A stretch of DNA of 64,000 bases from Lactarius indigo (Eukaryota; Basidiomycota; Agaricomycetes; Russulales; Russulaceae), in contig JAFKAC010000008.1 of NCBI GenBank assembly GCA_025766275.1, forward strand, positions 1,426,001 to 1,490,000. Direction: 5' to 3'. Positions 39,408 through 50,654 of this stretch are shown here, in pieces (within the stretch, counting starts at the first letter, position 1; every line of letters begins with the position of its first letter). The notes below the pieces were generated by a model, which worked only from the letters and a program-made list of their open reading frames with translations, made no database searches and was not told the DNA's origin. The position numbers and the translations under genes were made by a program.

Positions 39408-40504
39408 GGGGGTGGATGGTGCACCGGGCTTTTGCCACCCCCTCACCTCATTCTAAGGAATGTCACGTGTGTCAGACCCTGGGTTTGATCCTGGCAGGAG
39501 ACAGATGAGGGCACTCATTACACCACTGCTTCCAGCAACCACCTTCCTTTCCCACCCTGAACCCCAACACCACCACACCACCTTTGGCCCACATGGCCGT
39601 GCACTCATTTCCTATCTGGGCTCTGTCACATGCACCTTGACATCCCATGCCACCAACTATTGCTGCACTCATTTACCACTTCTGGGCTCTGCTGGTTAGC
39701 CATCAGCATCCCGATCCCACCTTCTACCCACACCCCTGTTCCTTCTCCAATTCCATTTCCAACAATCCCACACCACCCCCAATTCAACTCCACCACTCAA
39801 CCACAGTGGACTCCCCTTTATGAACACCCCTTCACCCTGGCTGGGCTACCCATTGTAGTGAGGAGACTTGGTGAGGAGGGCTGACTCATCATCGGTGACC
39901 ACCAAAGACCTCACGTGTGAGGACACTCCTTGGGAAATACTGCCTTGGTGTTGGTATCAGTAAACAAAAGTTTTGGGGTCAAACTCACAACCGAGGGGTT
40001 GGATGGCAATGACAGTGTGGGAGGTAGGGATGAGGTGTGGATGACATAACATACAGATGGACTGGGAGACCACACTCTGGGACCTGCCATGTCCCTTAAT
40101 TACCTACTTACCGAACCTGACCAGGCTTCCTCTGGGAGGTGCCCTTAGGGCGGGGTTTAAATTCCCTGACCCTACAACCCACAGACCACAGGTCTTTGGA
40201 CCTTGAACTCTCCTAACTCTGCTGTGCACACACTGTCTACTTACCCTCATCTTGGTCCCCTTACATAATCCAATAGAGCTTACAGGTATACTATACAGAA
40301 TTATGGTTTGTCCACCCATCACTACCATATACAGGGAGCAGCCTTTGGGCAGATAAGCATACCTAGGGAATAGTATACACTCAAGAGATGAGGATTTGGT
40401 AATACTGAGTTTCTGTACAGAGTAGTAGCCATATGGCCTGCAGGACTGGCTTTGTATTAAGTACTGCCCTGGAATATAAATTGATTAAAAAAAAACAAAA
40501 AAAA
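39408..40504 (+). mobile_element. 1.1-kb tRNA-headed, A-tailed non-coding retroelement, copy 1
   Basis: A perfect 11-bp target duplication GTCCAATAAAT (39397-39407 and 40505-40515) flanks 1,097 bp. The head has an A-box-like TGGTGCACCGG (39418-39428) and a B-box-like GGTTTGATCCT (39482-39492), as in RNA polymerase III promoters derived from tRNA. The 3' end is CCCTGGAATATAAATTGATT followed by an A-rich tail. It has no credible ORF. A homologous copy lies on the minus strand at 47774-48916. The structure fits a SINE-like element, but it is far longer than usual SINEs (100-500 bp). Confidence 0.78.
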
Positions 40505-40515
40505 GTCCAATAAAT

Positions 40516-40750
40516 TAATTATATATTCCTAATCTGGATGCACACATCTACAAATCTAAAAGACAGAAGCCATGACAAAAGGACAAGATGTTGTCATGGT
40601 CCAAGATCCCCAACACAAGTGTCCCCAGTCAGTGCAGAGTGTAATGAGATGCAAAGTTGTGATAAAAAAGGAAAGTGTGGTGTGGGAAAAAACACGTGAG
40701 GAGTAATCATAGTCTCTTACATGGAGCATCAAATGGGAAGGAGTCTGATG
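40516..40750. other. unassigned sequence
   Basis: I see no gene or repeat that I recognise in these 235 bases. Confidence 0.5.
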
Positions 40751-40838
40751 GAAAATATGCCTTTAGTCTTATATCCTCCTCTACAGTCCCCTTGTGTCCT
40801 TTGTGACTCAAGGGCCTTCATAGGTCATATTTTAACAC
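40751..40838 (+). repeat. fragment of LTR D lacking the intron-like segment
   Basis: The last 88 bp of LTR D (GGAAAATATGCC ... ATTTTAACA). Where other copies have CTCTGCAG-GTGAGT ... CTGCAG-TCCCC, this one reads CTCTACAG-TCCCC, that is, exactly without the 52 nt. Confidence 0.75.
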
Positions 40839-40840
40839 AG

Positions 40841-41156
40841 AGGTAGGGGATGCACAAGAAGAGGGGATGAGATGAAGTCACACCAAAGGTACAAAGGCAA
40901 GGTTGCTAGATTGCAAACAAAGCCAAGTCTGGCTTCCTATGGTCTATGGTACAGGTTTATATAGGACAAGGTTCCAAACAACATGAACACAAGTCCACAC
41001 AATATCAAAGAGACAAAACAGGTTAAGGAGATATTTGGATCAAGGGAAACAGTGCCACTAGTAACAGTAGCTCCTTTGGTAACAAGGTATAGTACAGAAG
41101 GGGAAAGACAACTGGTGACATACTGTGACTGAAGTCTGAATCATTGGATCATAACA
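40841..41156 (-). repeat. fragment of LTR E (minus)
   Basis: It matches the LTR E copy at 59476-60054 from GAGGTAGGGGATGCAC to GGATCATAACA. It is truncated on the left, next to the LTR D fragment, and diverged. Confidence 0.75.
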
Positions 41157-41676
41157 TGATGAGAGCTGGGAAATACAACCTGATGGGACAGGTACAAATG
41201 AAGACACAAGCTTAAGATATGGGGATGCCCTTGTTTTATATCAAACAACCATCATACTGACCCAAAATATATTTAGAGTTCATACTTTGGCCTTTTCAAT
41301 CTCCCCCCCCTCTACTAGTGGATTCCTCCCATCATGAACACTGCATGTTTCTGATGTCATGGATGCACATGCAAATTCACCCCTTGTGGTTATTTGCAGC
41401 ACACCAGCAGGTCACTCCACACACCTGCTGTACTGGTAAGGTGGTGCAGTATTCACTGTTAGCATCTCAGATGGCTCCACATGCAGGGTTTTTACCTGCA
41501 CTGAACTCAAATTATCCTCCATATGACCTGGCCAAGGTTTGACTAGTGGGGGATTAAGGGCAGATCACCTTGTCAATAATGATAGTAAAGTCTCAAGGGT
41601 TCATGCAATGCAACACTAATAGTACATAGTACAAATACAACTACTGATGCTCCTAGCATGACCAGCCCAACAATAT
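41157..41676. other. unassigned sequence
   Basis: A short open frame on the plus strand (41318-41542) is present but matches nothing I recognise. It may be distal Plavaka sequence, as it lies left of the LTR H insertion. Confidence 0.35.
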
Positions 41677-42415
41677 TGTCACGCCTCTGCAGGGGCGTGC
41701 GTCGTTCTGTAACAGATCCTGCCTGAGGCAAAGGACTCTGAGTCAGATCCCCACTGAGTGGAAGGACTCCTAAGGTCGTCTGTAACAGCTCCTACACTGA
41801 GGTAGCTGAGTTGGTGGTAATCCCCCTGTACTAGGGTGGGAAGGTCTGTCTGTAACAGCCCCTTGTGCTAAGGTGACTGAGTCTGTAGCAATGGACGAGC
41901 TCGATGGCCTAAGTCCAAAGGTCACGTGTCACTGGGCTGACTAGTAAGACAGGAAGGGGGTAGGAGCAAAGTCAAGGGGAAGCCTGCACAGAGGCTGAGA
42001 GGGGAATGACCCAAAGAGGGTAAGGGTCAAGGGTCCGAGGTTCTGGGTCAAGGGCTTGAGTGCTGAAGGGACTGAGGCACTCAAGGAGTCAATGGAGATA
42101 CAACGCAGATAGTTGATTAAGCCAAAGCTAAGGAGCTAAGGCGCACTACAAGGTTCCTTATATAGTACAGGATTGCGCCTGAGCGCATAGTGCTACTGGT
42201 TGCTATAGATAGAGTGGTGTGCTGGCAAGATGATGCCATTATCATACAAGATGGTGTCGTGCCAGCAAAGCAGGAGAAGGTTGAACAAGAATAGCACAGA
42301 AGGTGCTGGAATAATCAGATAAGGAGAAAGCATAGGTTCAAGAAAGGTAATGGTCGAGAAGGGAAATGGATCAGATAAGGACAGGAAAGGAAAGGTAGCA
42401 GGGGAGTTTGTGACA
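41677..42415. repeat. solo LTR H
   Basis: 739 bp with terminal inverted repeat TGTCAC ... GTGACA and a perfect duplication AATAT (41672-41676 and 42416-42420). A TATATA stretch near 42160 reads as a possible box on either strand, so the orientation is not assigned. It is the only copy in the window. The inside contains recurring CTGTAACAG-like motifs (about 41708, 41780, 41850). Confidence 0.72.
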
Positions 42416-43031
42416 AATATCATGAACATGATCAGTGCTAAGGATATGGATGCCAAGAAACACACTGACACAGCTGACATTACAGACACTGAAATTTATG
42501 AACAATTAACTCTGGCCAATGAAACATCCATGGCCTATCCAGAACAAGAGCTCTTAGAGGATCTGGCATCACCAGCCCAGACCCAATCTGTCAATTCACC
42601 CCCTCCAGTGCCACCAATCCATTCTGAGCACAGTGACCTTGATTCTTTGCCTAAACTGGTTGTTGATTACTTTTCATATGGTAGTGCTGGAGTGCCAGTA
42701 CCTGGCATACATCAAGGGCCATTGCCATACCAAATTTCCCAAGAGGTACTTGGCACATCAATTTGGGCTCCATTTTGGTCCCAGTGCAACTGGGAGATTG
42801 CACATTGGGCCAAGATGTGTGGAGTGACATCCTCAGCCATTGTGAGCTTACTTGCTATCCCTCAGGTGTGTGCACCATATTTTCCATTTATTGGGTCACT
42901 AATGTGTTGTAAAAGCTCATAGACAAGCTTAAGCTTTTGTACCACAATACCAGAGTGCTTAACAGGATAGTTGACACAGAGTTACCAGCACACCCACTAT
43001 TCAAGTCTCAGGATCTAGCTATTGCTGGTGA
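42416..43031 (+). pseudogene. Plavaka-type transposase relic, N-terminal part
   Basis: An acidic N-terminus leads to blocks in alternating frames such as WAPFWSQCNWEIAHWAKMCG, typical of the WxFA.WAK segment of Plavaka (KDZ/CACTA-like) transposases of Agaricomycetes. It ends at 43031 (GGTGA), where a solo LTR D is inserted. Stops and frame changes are present. Confidence 0.6.
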
Positions 43032-43287
43032 TGTTAGAAAGTGACCTATAGAGGGCCCTTGAGTCGCAGAGGACACAAGGGGACTGCAGAGGAGGATATA
43101 AGACTATATTGATCAAAGTAAAACTAGTTACTCACCTGCAGAGGAGGATATAAGACTAAAGGGATATTTTCTGTCCTCTGCAGGATATATGAACCTGACT
43201 AAGCATATCTAAATAAGGTAACTCAACTTGGAGCAATGTACAGTCATAGAATAGGTGAAAACAGTGATGCTTTAACCACAAATAACA
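43032..43287 (-). repeat. solo LTR D (minus) in Plavaka relic
   Basis: 256 bp with a perfect duplication GGTGA (43027-43031 and 43288-43292). The intron-like segment is present. Confidence 0.9.
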
Positions 43288-43557
43288 GGTGAGACTCTCC
43301 ATTTGTATTACATAGACATAATACAATGCCTCCAGGCCCTCTATGGAGATCCCAAGTTTGCACAAGACATGATCTTTGCACCTGAGTGCCATCACACCAA
43401 ACATGACCAGACTTGTTGAGTCTATAGTGACATGCACACTGGTGACTGGTGGTGGGCAGTACAGGTGTGTAACTCATCATATGTGTTGATTTGAGTACCT
43501 ACCAGTACCAACAGATGTCCCTTGAATCATGCCAGCCAGAAGTGACAGTCATCCCAG
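43288..43557 (+). pseudogene. Plavaka-type transposase relic, second part
   Basis: QCLQALYGDPKFAQDMIFAPECH and VYSDMHTGDWWWAVQ are strongly characteristic of Plavaka transposases. A TGA splits them where the family has Arg. It ends in VTVIPV at the LTR C insertion, with CCCAG duplicated. Confidence 0.75.
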
Positions 43558-44117
43558 TGATGAATGGCACACATGGAGAACATACTCACAGTAGACTGGG
43601 GACACTGTGGTAAGATATGCAGGGTAGCTGAAAGCAGCAACAGGGGTTGTTGTCAAGCAAGTAAAGCAAAGTGAAGTCTGGCACACAAGTCAGAGGAAAA
43701 CTGATGTGGGCCAGGAATATACATGGTACTCTACTTATACCCTTTCAGGGAGTGACACTGGTACATGGAAAGTACCACTAATTGCATAGTACAAAACAGT
43801 TATTGTTCTACAATTGGACAAAGGAGTGGACATATTGAGAATAAGAGAGAAGAAACAAGGAGAGTCCAGAAGCAAATGATATCATAGTGAGATCATAATA
43901 AAGATAAGAACAAAGGAAAAGTATAAAGGTTTTGAGTACAATACATAGTCCAGATCCATGATGTCATACTATACAGTGATGTCATAGATAATGAAATACA
44001 AGAAGTCCAAGATTGTACAGATCAAATATCTAATCTATATGTCCTGTATATCGAATCTAATGCATTTCTTTATCTGCAAGTCCTTTACCACTAAGTGTGC
44101 TAGGGTCACTTATCAAC
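43558..44117 (-). repeat. solo LTR C (minus) in Plavaka relic
   Basis: 560 bp with a perfect duplication CCCAG (43553-43557 and 44118-44122). The 54-nt intron-like segment is absent. Confidence 0.88.
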
Positions 44118-44537
44118 ACCCAGTCATCCTATCTTCAGACAAGATGCAGCTGACTCTCTTCCACAGTAAGGCTGCAAATCCAGTCTATATGACCAGCAAT
44201 ATTCTGAAAGGAATATCCATTGAAACCATTGCACCATGCATAGACACTCATTGGCTACATTCCAATAACCAAACTGCCCAGTCTCACCAACAAGGCAGCT
44301 TGATGGTGTGCCCCTCCCAACCTATTCCATTCCTGCATGCAAACTATATTGGCACCAATTACAAGTTATGGTGAAACAGGCATTGTGATGATGAGTGGGA
44401 CATGGTGCTCATCCCATCCCATCTTTGCAGCATTTATTGGGGATTACCCTGAGCAGGTCTTGGTAACATGTATGTATTGTGGCCAGTGCCCCAAATGCAC
44501 TGCATCTTATGACCAACTTGGAGACTTTGTTAGGTTC
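44118..44537 (+). pseudogene. Plavaka-type transposase relic, third part
   Basis: PVILSSDKMQLTLFHSKAAN is followed, in another frame, by HPIFAAFIGDYPEQVLVTCM and GQCPKCTASYDQLGD, both landmark blocks of the family including its CPxC motif. It ends at the 15-bp duplication of the tRNA-headed element. Confidence 0.78.
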
Positions 44538-45515
44538 TTTTTTTTTATTTTTATTAAAATCCACTTATATTCCAGGGTGCACTCCATAGCAAGTAGACCG
44601 GTTGTAGAGGCTATCTACATTTATGAAACATGGATTACATGGGTCACCCAATTTGGAAGTTAATTGATGAATCAGGATCAGGATGTGAGTGGTGCCCCCA
44701 TAGGGGTTAGGAAATGGTGGATGGCTCAGGGTAGGTATGGGTCTGTCAATCTGTACATATGTCACCCATCCTTCCACTACAAACTCTGACACTGGTTACA
44801 ACTGGTCTTATGCCACCAACACAACATACTTACACATCCTCATGGACCCATCGCAACTGTTGACAGGGCCCCCAGACTTTCCTACTAGGCTGGAATGATT
44901 TCCCAGGCTGTCCAGGTCTTCAGTCCATTGCCCCTGCCAGTGCACAGGAGAGCCCTCATGGCCAGCATGCTTTGGGGTACTGCCAGACTCCTGGGTCACT
45001 ACTCCAGAGTTACATCTAGGACTGCCATATAGGTCTTAGGTCCTGCAGTCTCTTCTCCCCCAGGCACCACTGGGATACCAGGATGCTGACACACTATTGG
45101 GAGTTGGGGGTTATCAGGGTATTCTGGGTGTGTTCCAATATGGGGTGGTTCTGCCATGTTGGCATTGCAGGGGCCAGCCTTGGCTGGGAAGAGTGAGGGT
45201 CAGACAGGATCAGAGAATGAACAGGATCCCAGGGTAGGGGTGTGATGGGGGGTTAGGGCAGGCCAGTGGTGCAGTGGTGGCCCAGAGTAATGACAGTGGT
45301 GTGACAAGGAGTCACAGTGGTAAGATAGGGTTCCCAGGAAGGCACCCTAGGGAGGGCGGTTTGTTGTGGGGCTGAAACCCCATGATTGAAACATGCCAAG
45401 GCACAAGGAGGCCTGCAGGGAATGCGCCAGCCCAGATTTGAACCCAGAGTCCATCACCAAAGCTGTTCTGTGTAAGGTGGGGGGGAGCATTTGCCCATTG
45501 CACCACCTCCCCCCC
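44538..45515 (-). mobile_element. tRNA-headed, A-tailed non-coding retroelement (second family member)
   Basis: 978 bp on the minus strand with a perfect 15-bp duplication GACTTTGTTAGGTTC (44523-44537 and 45516-45530). The head at the right end carries TGGTGCAATGGGC and GGTTCAAATCT boxes (complement of about 45436-45510). The tail is CCTGGAATATAAGTGGATT plus A-rich DNA. Head, tail and length resemble the element at 39408, but the body differs. No ORF is supported. Confidence 0.78.
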
Positions 45516-47055
45516 GACTTTGTTAGGTTCCCACTGTACAATTATAATTAAGTCATCACAATCTATTCATTAGAGGACAAAGATATGCATGTGGTCCATA
45601 TAGGGAGTCATGCAGTGGGCCTCAAGCCTGTTTTTCACCCTTTCTGTGAGTCCTTGCTACTGGTCAATATATTTGTTTCAATCACTCTGGACATCTTGCA
45701 TCAGATGCTTCAGGGTGTAATGAAGAAGCATCTGGTTGTGTGGCTGACTCATTCAGGTGTTTTTGGCACTGGGCTAATCAATGTGCAGCATTGATCCTTG
45801 TTGCCCAATCATCACATCAAGACCTTTTCAAATGGGATATCAATGCTGTCTTGCATCTCAGGCCAGGAACACAAGAACATATGTTGGATACTACTCAGTT
45901 TGATTGTAGACCTCCTACTTCCTGTCACCTCATGCATTATTAGATCTGTACATGCACTCCTCAATTTCCTGTACTTCACACAGCTCCCTTCTCAAACCAC
46001 TAATACAGTAGTTCAGCTCAACAAGGCTCTAGCTTGGATCCACAGCAACAAGGCCATCTTTGTTGACTTGGGTGTTCACAAGTGCTTTAACATACCCAAG
46101 TTCCACTCTCTTATTCAATACACCAGATCAATCTCTCTCTTTGGCACCACAGACTACTATAACACTGAGCAGACTGAGAGGCTTCATATTGACTTCACCA
46201 AGGATGCTTCTCATGTGACCAACCACAAAGATGAGTACCCTCAAATGACCACTTGGCTGGAGCATCATGAGAAGGTGCTTCAGCACACAGCCTTTATCAA
46301 GTGGCAGCAGCAGCCTGAGGCTGAGCCATGGACCAGCCAACCTCTAGCTGGGCCTCCTGGACCAGCTCCCTGCAGTGTGAAGATGACCTAAAACCCATCT
46401 GCCAAGGCAATATCATTTAAGGATCTTTCAGGTAAACATGGTTCTGCTGATTTTCAGGACATGTTAGCAGATTTTATCACTTAGATGAATCACCCTGAGG
46501 TTTCAGCAGGAGCTCTGAGAATGCCAGCTGCAGATACACTGATTCCATTCCATGCCATCCCTGTCTTTACCAAATTAAATTCACTTCAGATAGCATAGCA
46601 CATCCATGGTTGTTGATGCAGTCCATGTCCAGCCTGAACAGATTGAAACACATAGACACTCAATACCACCATGATTTGACACTGTCATCATCTGTGCCCA
46701 CCATCAAGGTCATGCCCAGGGGAACAATGGTAGGTCTCTTCCCAGTCAATAACCTATCCATCTAATCACTCTAAATACTCAGGTCAGCAAATAGCCCAGG
46801 TCTGCATTGTCCTTCAGGATACCTGCCAGGTTGATTCCAGACTTATTCCCCTTTTCAGCCACAGTACTGCCAACACACCTCACATACATAGAGTGGTTTT
46901 CCCCAATTCTGGCCACCCCCAACATCAATAGCTTATTATATCAAGTATTCAGATTGACATGCAATGGCCAGGATAAGGCCAGTACCATTCCTGTGGACTC
47001 TATATTTTTGAGTGTACACTTGTTTCCCCAATCCAGACAACAAACACATAAGTGA
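45516..47055 (+). pseudogene. Plavaka-type transposase relic, C-terminal part
   Basis: LKPVFHPFCESLLLVNIFVS and ITLDILHQMLQGVMKKHLVV are followed by a 198-codon frame (45798-46391) with HIKTFSNGISMLSCISGQEHK, FHSLIQYTRSISLFGTTDYYN and QTERLHIDFTKDA. A further segment at 46807-47055 reads YIEWFSPILATPNINSLLYQ. All are expected in this order in Plavaka transposases. Terminal inverted repeats of the DNA element were not found. Stops and frameshifts make it non-functional. Confidence 0.78.
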
Positions 47056-47773
47056 CACACTTTTTCAGTTTTGGAATTATGACATTCCTTTTACATAAAC
47101 CCTTTCAGTGACTGTGATATATATCTTGTATTTTGTAGTTAATCATCACATGATATTAGTTTGTTGCTCACCCAAATAGGTGGTCACCACATCAGGGAGG
47201 TACTTGAAATTATTCATGAATTATCAGAATTATTGGAACAGTATCTCTGGTCTTACAATTATTGTCCAATTCTCACTACAATATCACCAATTAACTTGGG
47301 AGGTTTTCCCTGATGTGCAGGAAGGAACACCCTCCTTACTGACCTGAAAATTTTAACACATCCATAAGTCTTCCTTGTTAGAGTAATAATTGGCTCATTT
47401 CAAGTAATTTTTGGAAATTTTTCAAAGTTCCAACTACCCACAGTGGTATCCCATCTAAGGGTAATGGAGCTGTCAATCATGATTCAAATTCAGTGTAACT
47501 GATTCATGTTTTGTAGGTATAGTTTTCTAACAATCTTCTAGGTGGTATATATGTGACATGTTTCCCACCTACCCTACTTGACCTCCTAAATTAAATAAGA
47601 ACAAAAACTTATCTTCACTTACATTAATACCAACATAATTGACAGTGCAAACAATTTGAAGCAATAATACTAGGTAGATGTGAATAGAAATAAATATAGC
47701 ATAAATAAATGTAGTGGTGGTGGTTGAAGGGGTGCAAGTCCTGGTTCAGTGGTAAAATTTCTTTGTTTGACAC
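47056..47773. other. AT-rich sequence without recognised genes
   Basis: 718 bp, clearly richer in A and T than the neighbours. I see no ORF or repeat in it. It may contain the right end of the Plavaka element. Confidence 0.5.
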
Positions 47774-48916
47774 TTTTTTTTTTCTTTTTTTTGAATTGAT
47801 TTATATTCTGGGGCAGTAGGTAATACAAAGCTGGTCCTACAGTATGACAGCTACTACTCCATATGGAAACTCAGTATATACTGGACTCCCTCACCTCTTA
47901 GTCAGATATTCCCAGGCATGCATATGTGCCCCTCTCAAGGCTGCTACCTATATATAGTATTAACAGTGAAGGGTGAAACCATTCCAAGCTCCACATATCC
48001 TGACTGTAAGTATAATTGAGATGTAAAGGGACTGAGACAAGGGTAAGTAAATAGCATGTACACATAGATTAGAGTGAAGGTCTGTGGTCTGAAGACCAGT
48101 GCAGTCATATGGTTGTAGGGGTGAGGGGTTTAAACCTTGCCCACTAGAGGCACCTCTCAGAGGAACCTGGTCAGAGTCAGTGTATTAGGTAAAGTAGGGG
48201 ATGTGTGAGGTCCCTCAGAGTGTGGTCTCCTAGTCCATCTGTATGTTAAGTCATCCAAATCCTCATCCCTACCTCCCACACCATCATCACCTTCCAACCC
48301 CTCAGCACCTTCTCAGGCACACTTACTGAGGACCTTCCTTTTCTCACCTTGGCATGTGGGTTTGCAACCATGGTCACCTGCCTTATTTGTCAGGACTACC
48401 TGGGGGCCCAACCCTGGCTGTCACAGGTTGGTGTTGCAACCATCTACAGGGACCTGGCCTTTGTATGCCAATCTGAGCAGACTTGCAACCTGAGGGTGCC
48501 ACAGCAAGTTAAGCAAGTTAGAGAGAGACTATGAGTGGTGGAGATTGAATCAGGGTGGTGTGGGATTGTTGGAAATGGAATTGGAGATGAAACAGGGTTG
48601 TTGGCAAGGAAATGGTGTCAGGGGATGCCAATGGCTAACCAGCAGAGCCCAGAAGTGGTAAGAGAGTGTGGTGATAGCTGATATTGTGGATTGTGGGGTA
48701 TCAGTGGTGCAGCATGACAGAGCCCTGGATAGGAAATGAGTGCATGGCCAAGTGGGCTGGTTGTTGGTTGTTGTTGGGGTTCAGGGTGGTTAAGGAAGGC
48801 GATAAATGAGTGCCCTTGTTTTTGTCTCCTGCCAGGATTGAACCAGAGGTCTGACCAACATGACATTCCTCAGAACAAGGTGGGGGTGGCAAAAGCCCAG
48901 TGCACCATCCACCCCC
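47774..48916 (-). mobile_element. 1.1-kb tRNA-headed, A-tailed non-coding retroelement, copy 2
   Basis: Homologous over its length to the element at 39408-40504. The head (right end) has TGGTGCACTGG and GGTTCAATCCT boxes, the shared middle includes CCACTTCTGGGCTCTGCTGG and TTCCATTTCCAACAATCCCA, and the tail is CAGAATATAAATCAATTC plus A-rich DNA (T-run at 47774). No clean target duplication was found, so it is older or its edge is damaged. Confidence 0.7.
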
Positions 48917-49948
48917 CTGATGAAGAAGCTGTTGTCCCTCATGTATTCTGTGATGAGGACAGGAAGTGCAAGCCCATCACCACTATCTCCCCAAGTGAAG
49001 ACCTTGTCAGCATTCAGGGAGTTTTTCTGAGTGACCACAAGTGCATCGGCCCTACAGGCCTACAAGATGGAGGGTGGAGGAAGGTAGCAGTGAGTTGGCA
49101 GTGAGAGCAGATTGAATCAGCACAGTGGAGATTGAGTGACCTCAGGGAGCATCAGGAGCATTGGAGGATGCTGAAGCTAACAATGATGATGATGATTACT
49201 ACCTGGCATGCCACCCCCTCATCTGAACACATAGCCACCCTACTAATTCCAGGGCCACTCCATGGCTTATCCACACTGACAGCTCCCCCATGTATCAAGG
49301 ATATGTGCACATCAGCAGAGCCACACCACACACCCCCTTCACCCAACAAGACAACCCCACCAACTGCATGGTCCCAGAGGGGTTCCAGGTCAATCAAGGA
49401 CCCAATCACATTCCCTTCAGCATCATCCTCCTTGATGACACCACCCACACTATGAGCCACATCCAGATTATCATGGGCTCCAAACCCTTTGTCCTTAGCA
49501 TAGTGCCCAGGTCTCCCCATGTCAATATGGACTCCAACTTGTGTTTGTATGACTCATAGCCAGTTATGACTATGGCCTGAAGTATTAGTCATGGACATTT
49601 ACTCACATATCAGTCAGCATAGTAGTTCACATGTGATTTGTGACTCATGTATGACTCATTCCTAGGATAGCAGTACTAGGGTTTGAGCTAGTTATGCTAC
49701 TGGTTACCTATTGTTCAAGTGGCACTTTAAAGCTCACAAGTATCTGTATAAGTAGTAGCTGCAGATGACCAAGACTCCCCATCTTGGTCTTCTTCAATCC
49801 ACCATCTGAATCATCTCTTATCTGCCTAAGTCTCAGACTTAGTGTGCTTCTGCTTTGACTTACCAAGAAGTTGAGCCTCTTCATTATCTTTGCTGTGGTT
49901 GAATGCCATTGGGCTCCCATTCAGCCTGTGACATGTTGACATGTGGTC
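48917..49948. other. unassigned sequence, possible LTR-like part
   Basis: An open frame at about 49290-49556 (plus) is not recognised. From about 49560 the sequence looks like LTR DNA: TATAAGTAGTAG at about 49747, with CAAGACTCC some 25-30 bp downstream. I could not define its ends. It is the target of B3 (TGGTC, 49944-49948). Confidence 0.35.
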
Positions 49949-50613
49949 TGTCATGAACCTATAAACTCAGTTGTGACTCAAGGTGCTTAGGACCAGACCA
50001 GGCTTATGTCATCAACTTCCTAAAGGGGAAATCCGAAATTGGAGTTTGAATTTCACTCTCCAATGATCACATGATGTGTCACATGATTACTCTGCCTTTC
50101 TGAAGTCACATGTATATGTGCACATGTATCAATCAACAAAGATAATCAACCAAGTCATGAAGGAACATGTGTATCAATCACAGGTTCCGCAGTTACTGTG
50201 GAATCATGCTACAATGGCACAATATGGCGCCATTGACTGTGGCGCAGTTGTACCATGCTTATCCTTTATTCTGATTGGACAGTATTAATGGTTATCTCTG
50301 GAATGTTCCAATCCACAGTATTGCACAGCACTCATGGACAGACCCTAAGCCTGCCCTAAACCTACACACAGACCACCCCCTGTAGTATATAAGCTAGCAC
50401 AATCTATCAGACAGTCCCTCAGACTGTCCACTTGTGACATCTTCCCTCTCTTGCCTCCAAGCTCCTTTGAGTGCCCCACCTTGTGTGTGCCACTACCTTC
50501 TTCGAGCCAAGATGCCTCCTCTTTGCCCCCTCCGATGCTCCCTCCACCTCCATCTTGCCCACCATTGTCTCCAACCATATCCCTTGCTGTCGAGTGATAG
50601 TGAGTTCTCCACA
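49949..50613 (+). repeat. LTR B, 5' LTR of B3
   Basis: 665 bp, TGTCATGAACC to GTGAGTTCTCCACA. TATATAAG is at about 50386 and AGACTGTCCA at 50421-50430. The primer binding site TGGACAGTCT follows at about 50616. Predicted intron 1 is 50600-50655. Confidence 0.9.
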
Positions 50614-50654
50614 CTTGGACAGTCTCTTTAATAGACTGACCTTGGGCCTTCCCA

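Noticed and set aside
47774..48916. A host gene with open frames at 48349-48534 and 48736-49104
   Set aside because: The region aligns over its length with the element at 39408-40504 and has the same A-rich tail and tRNA-like head. The short frames are not conserved between copies.
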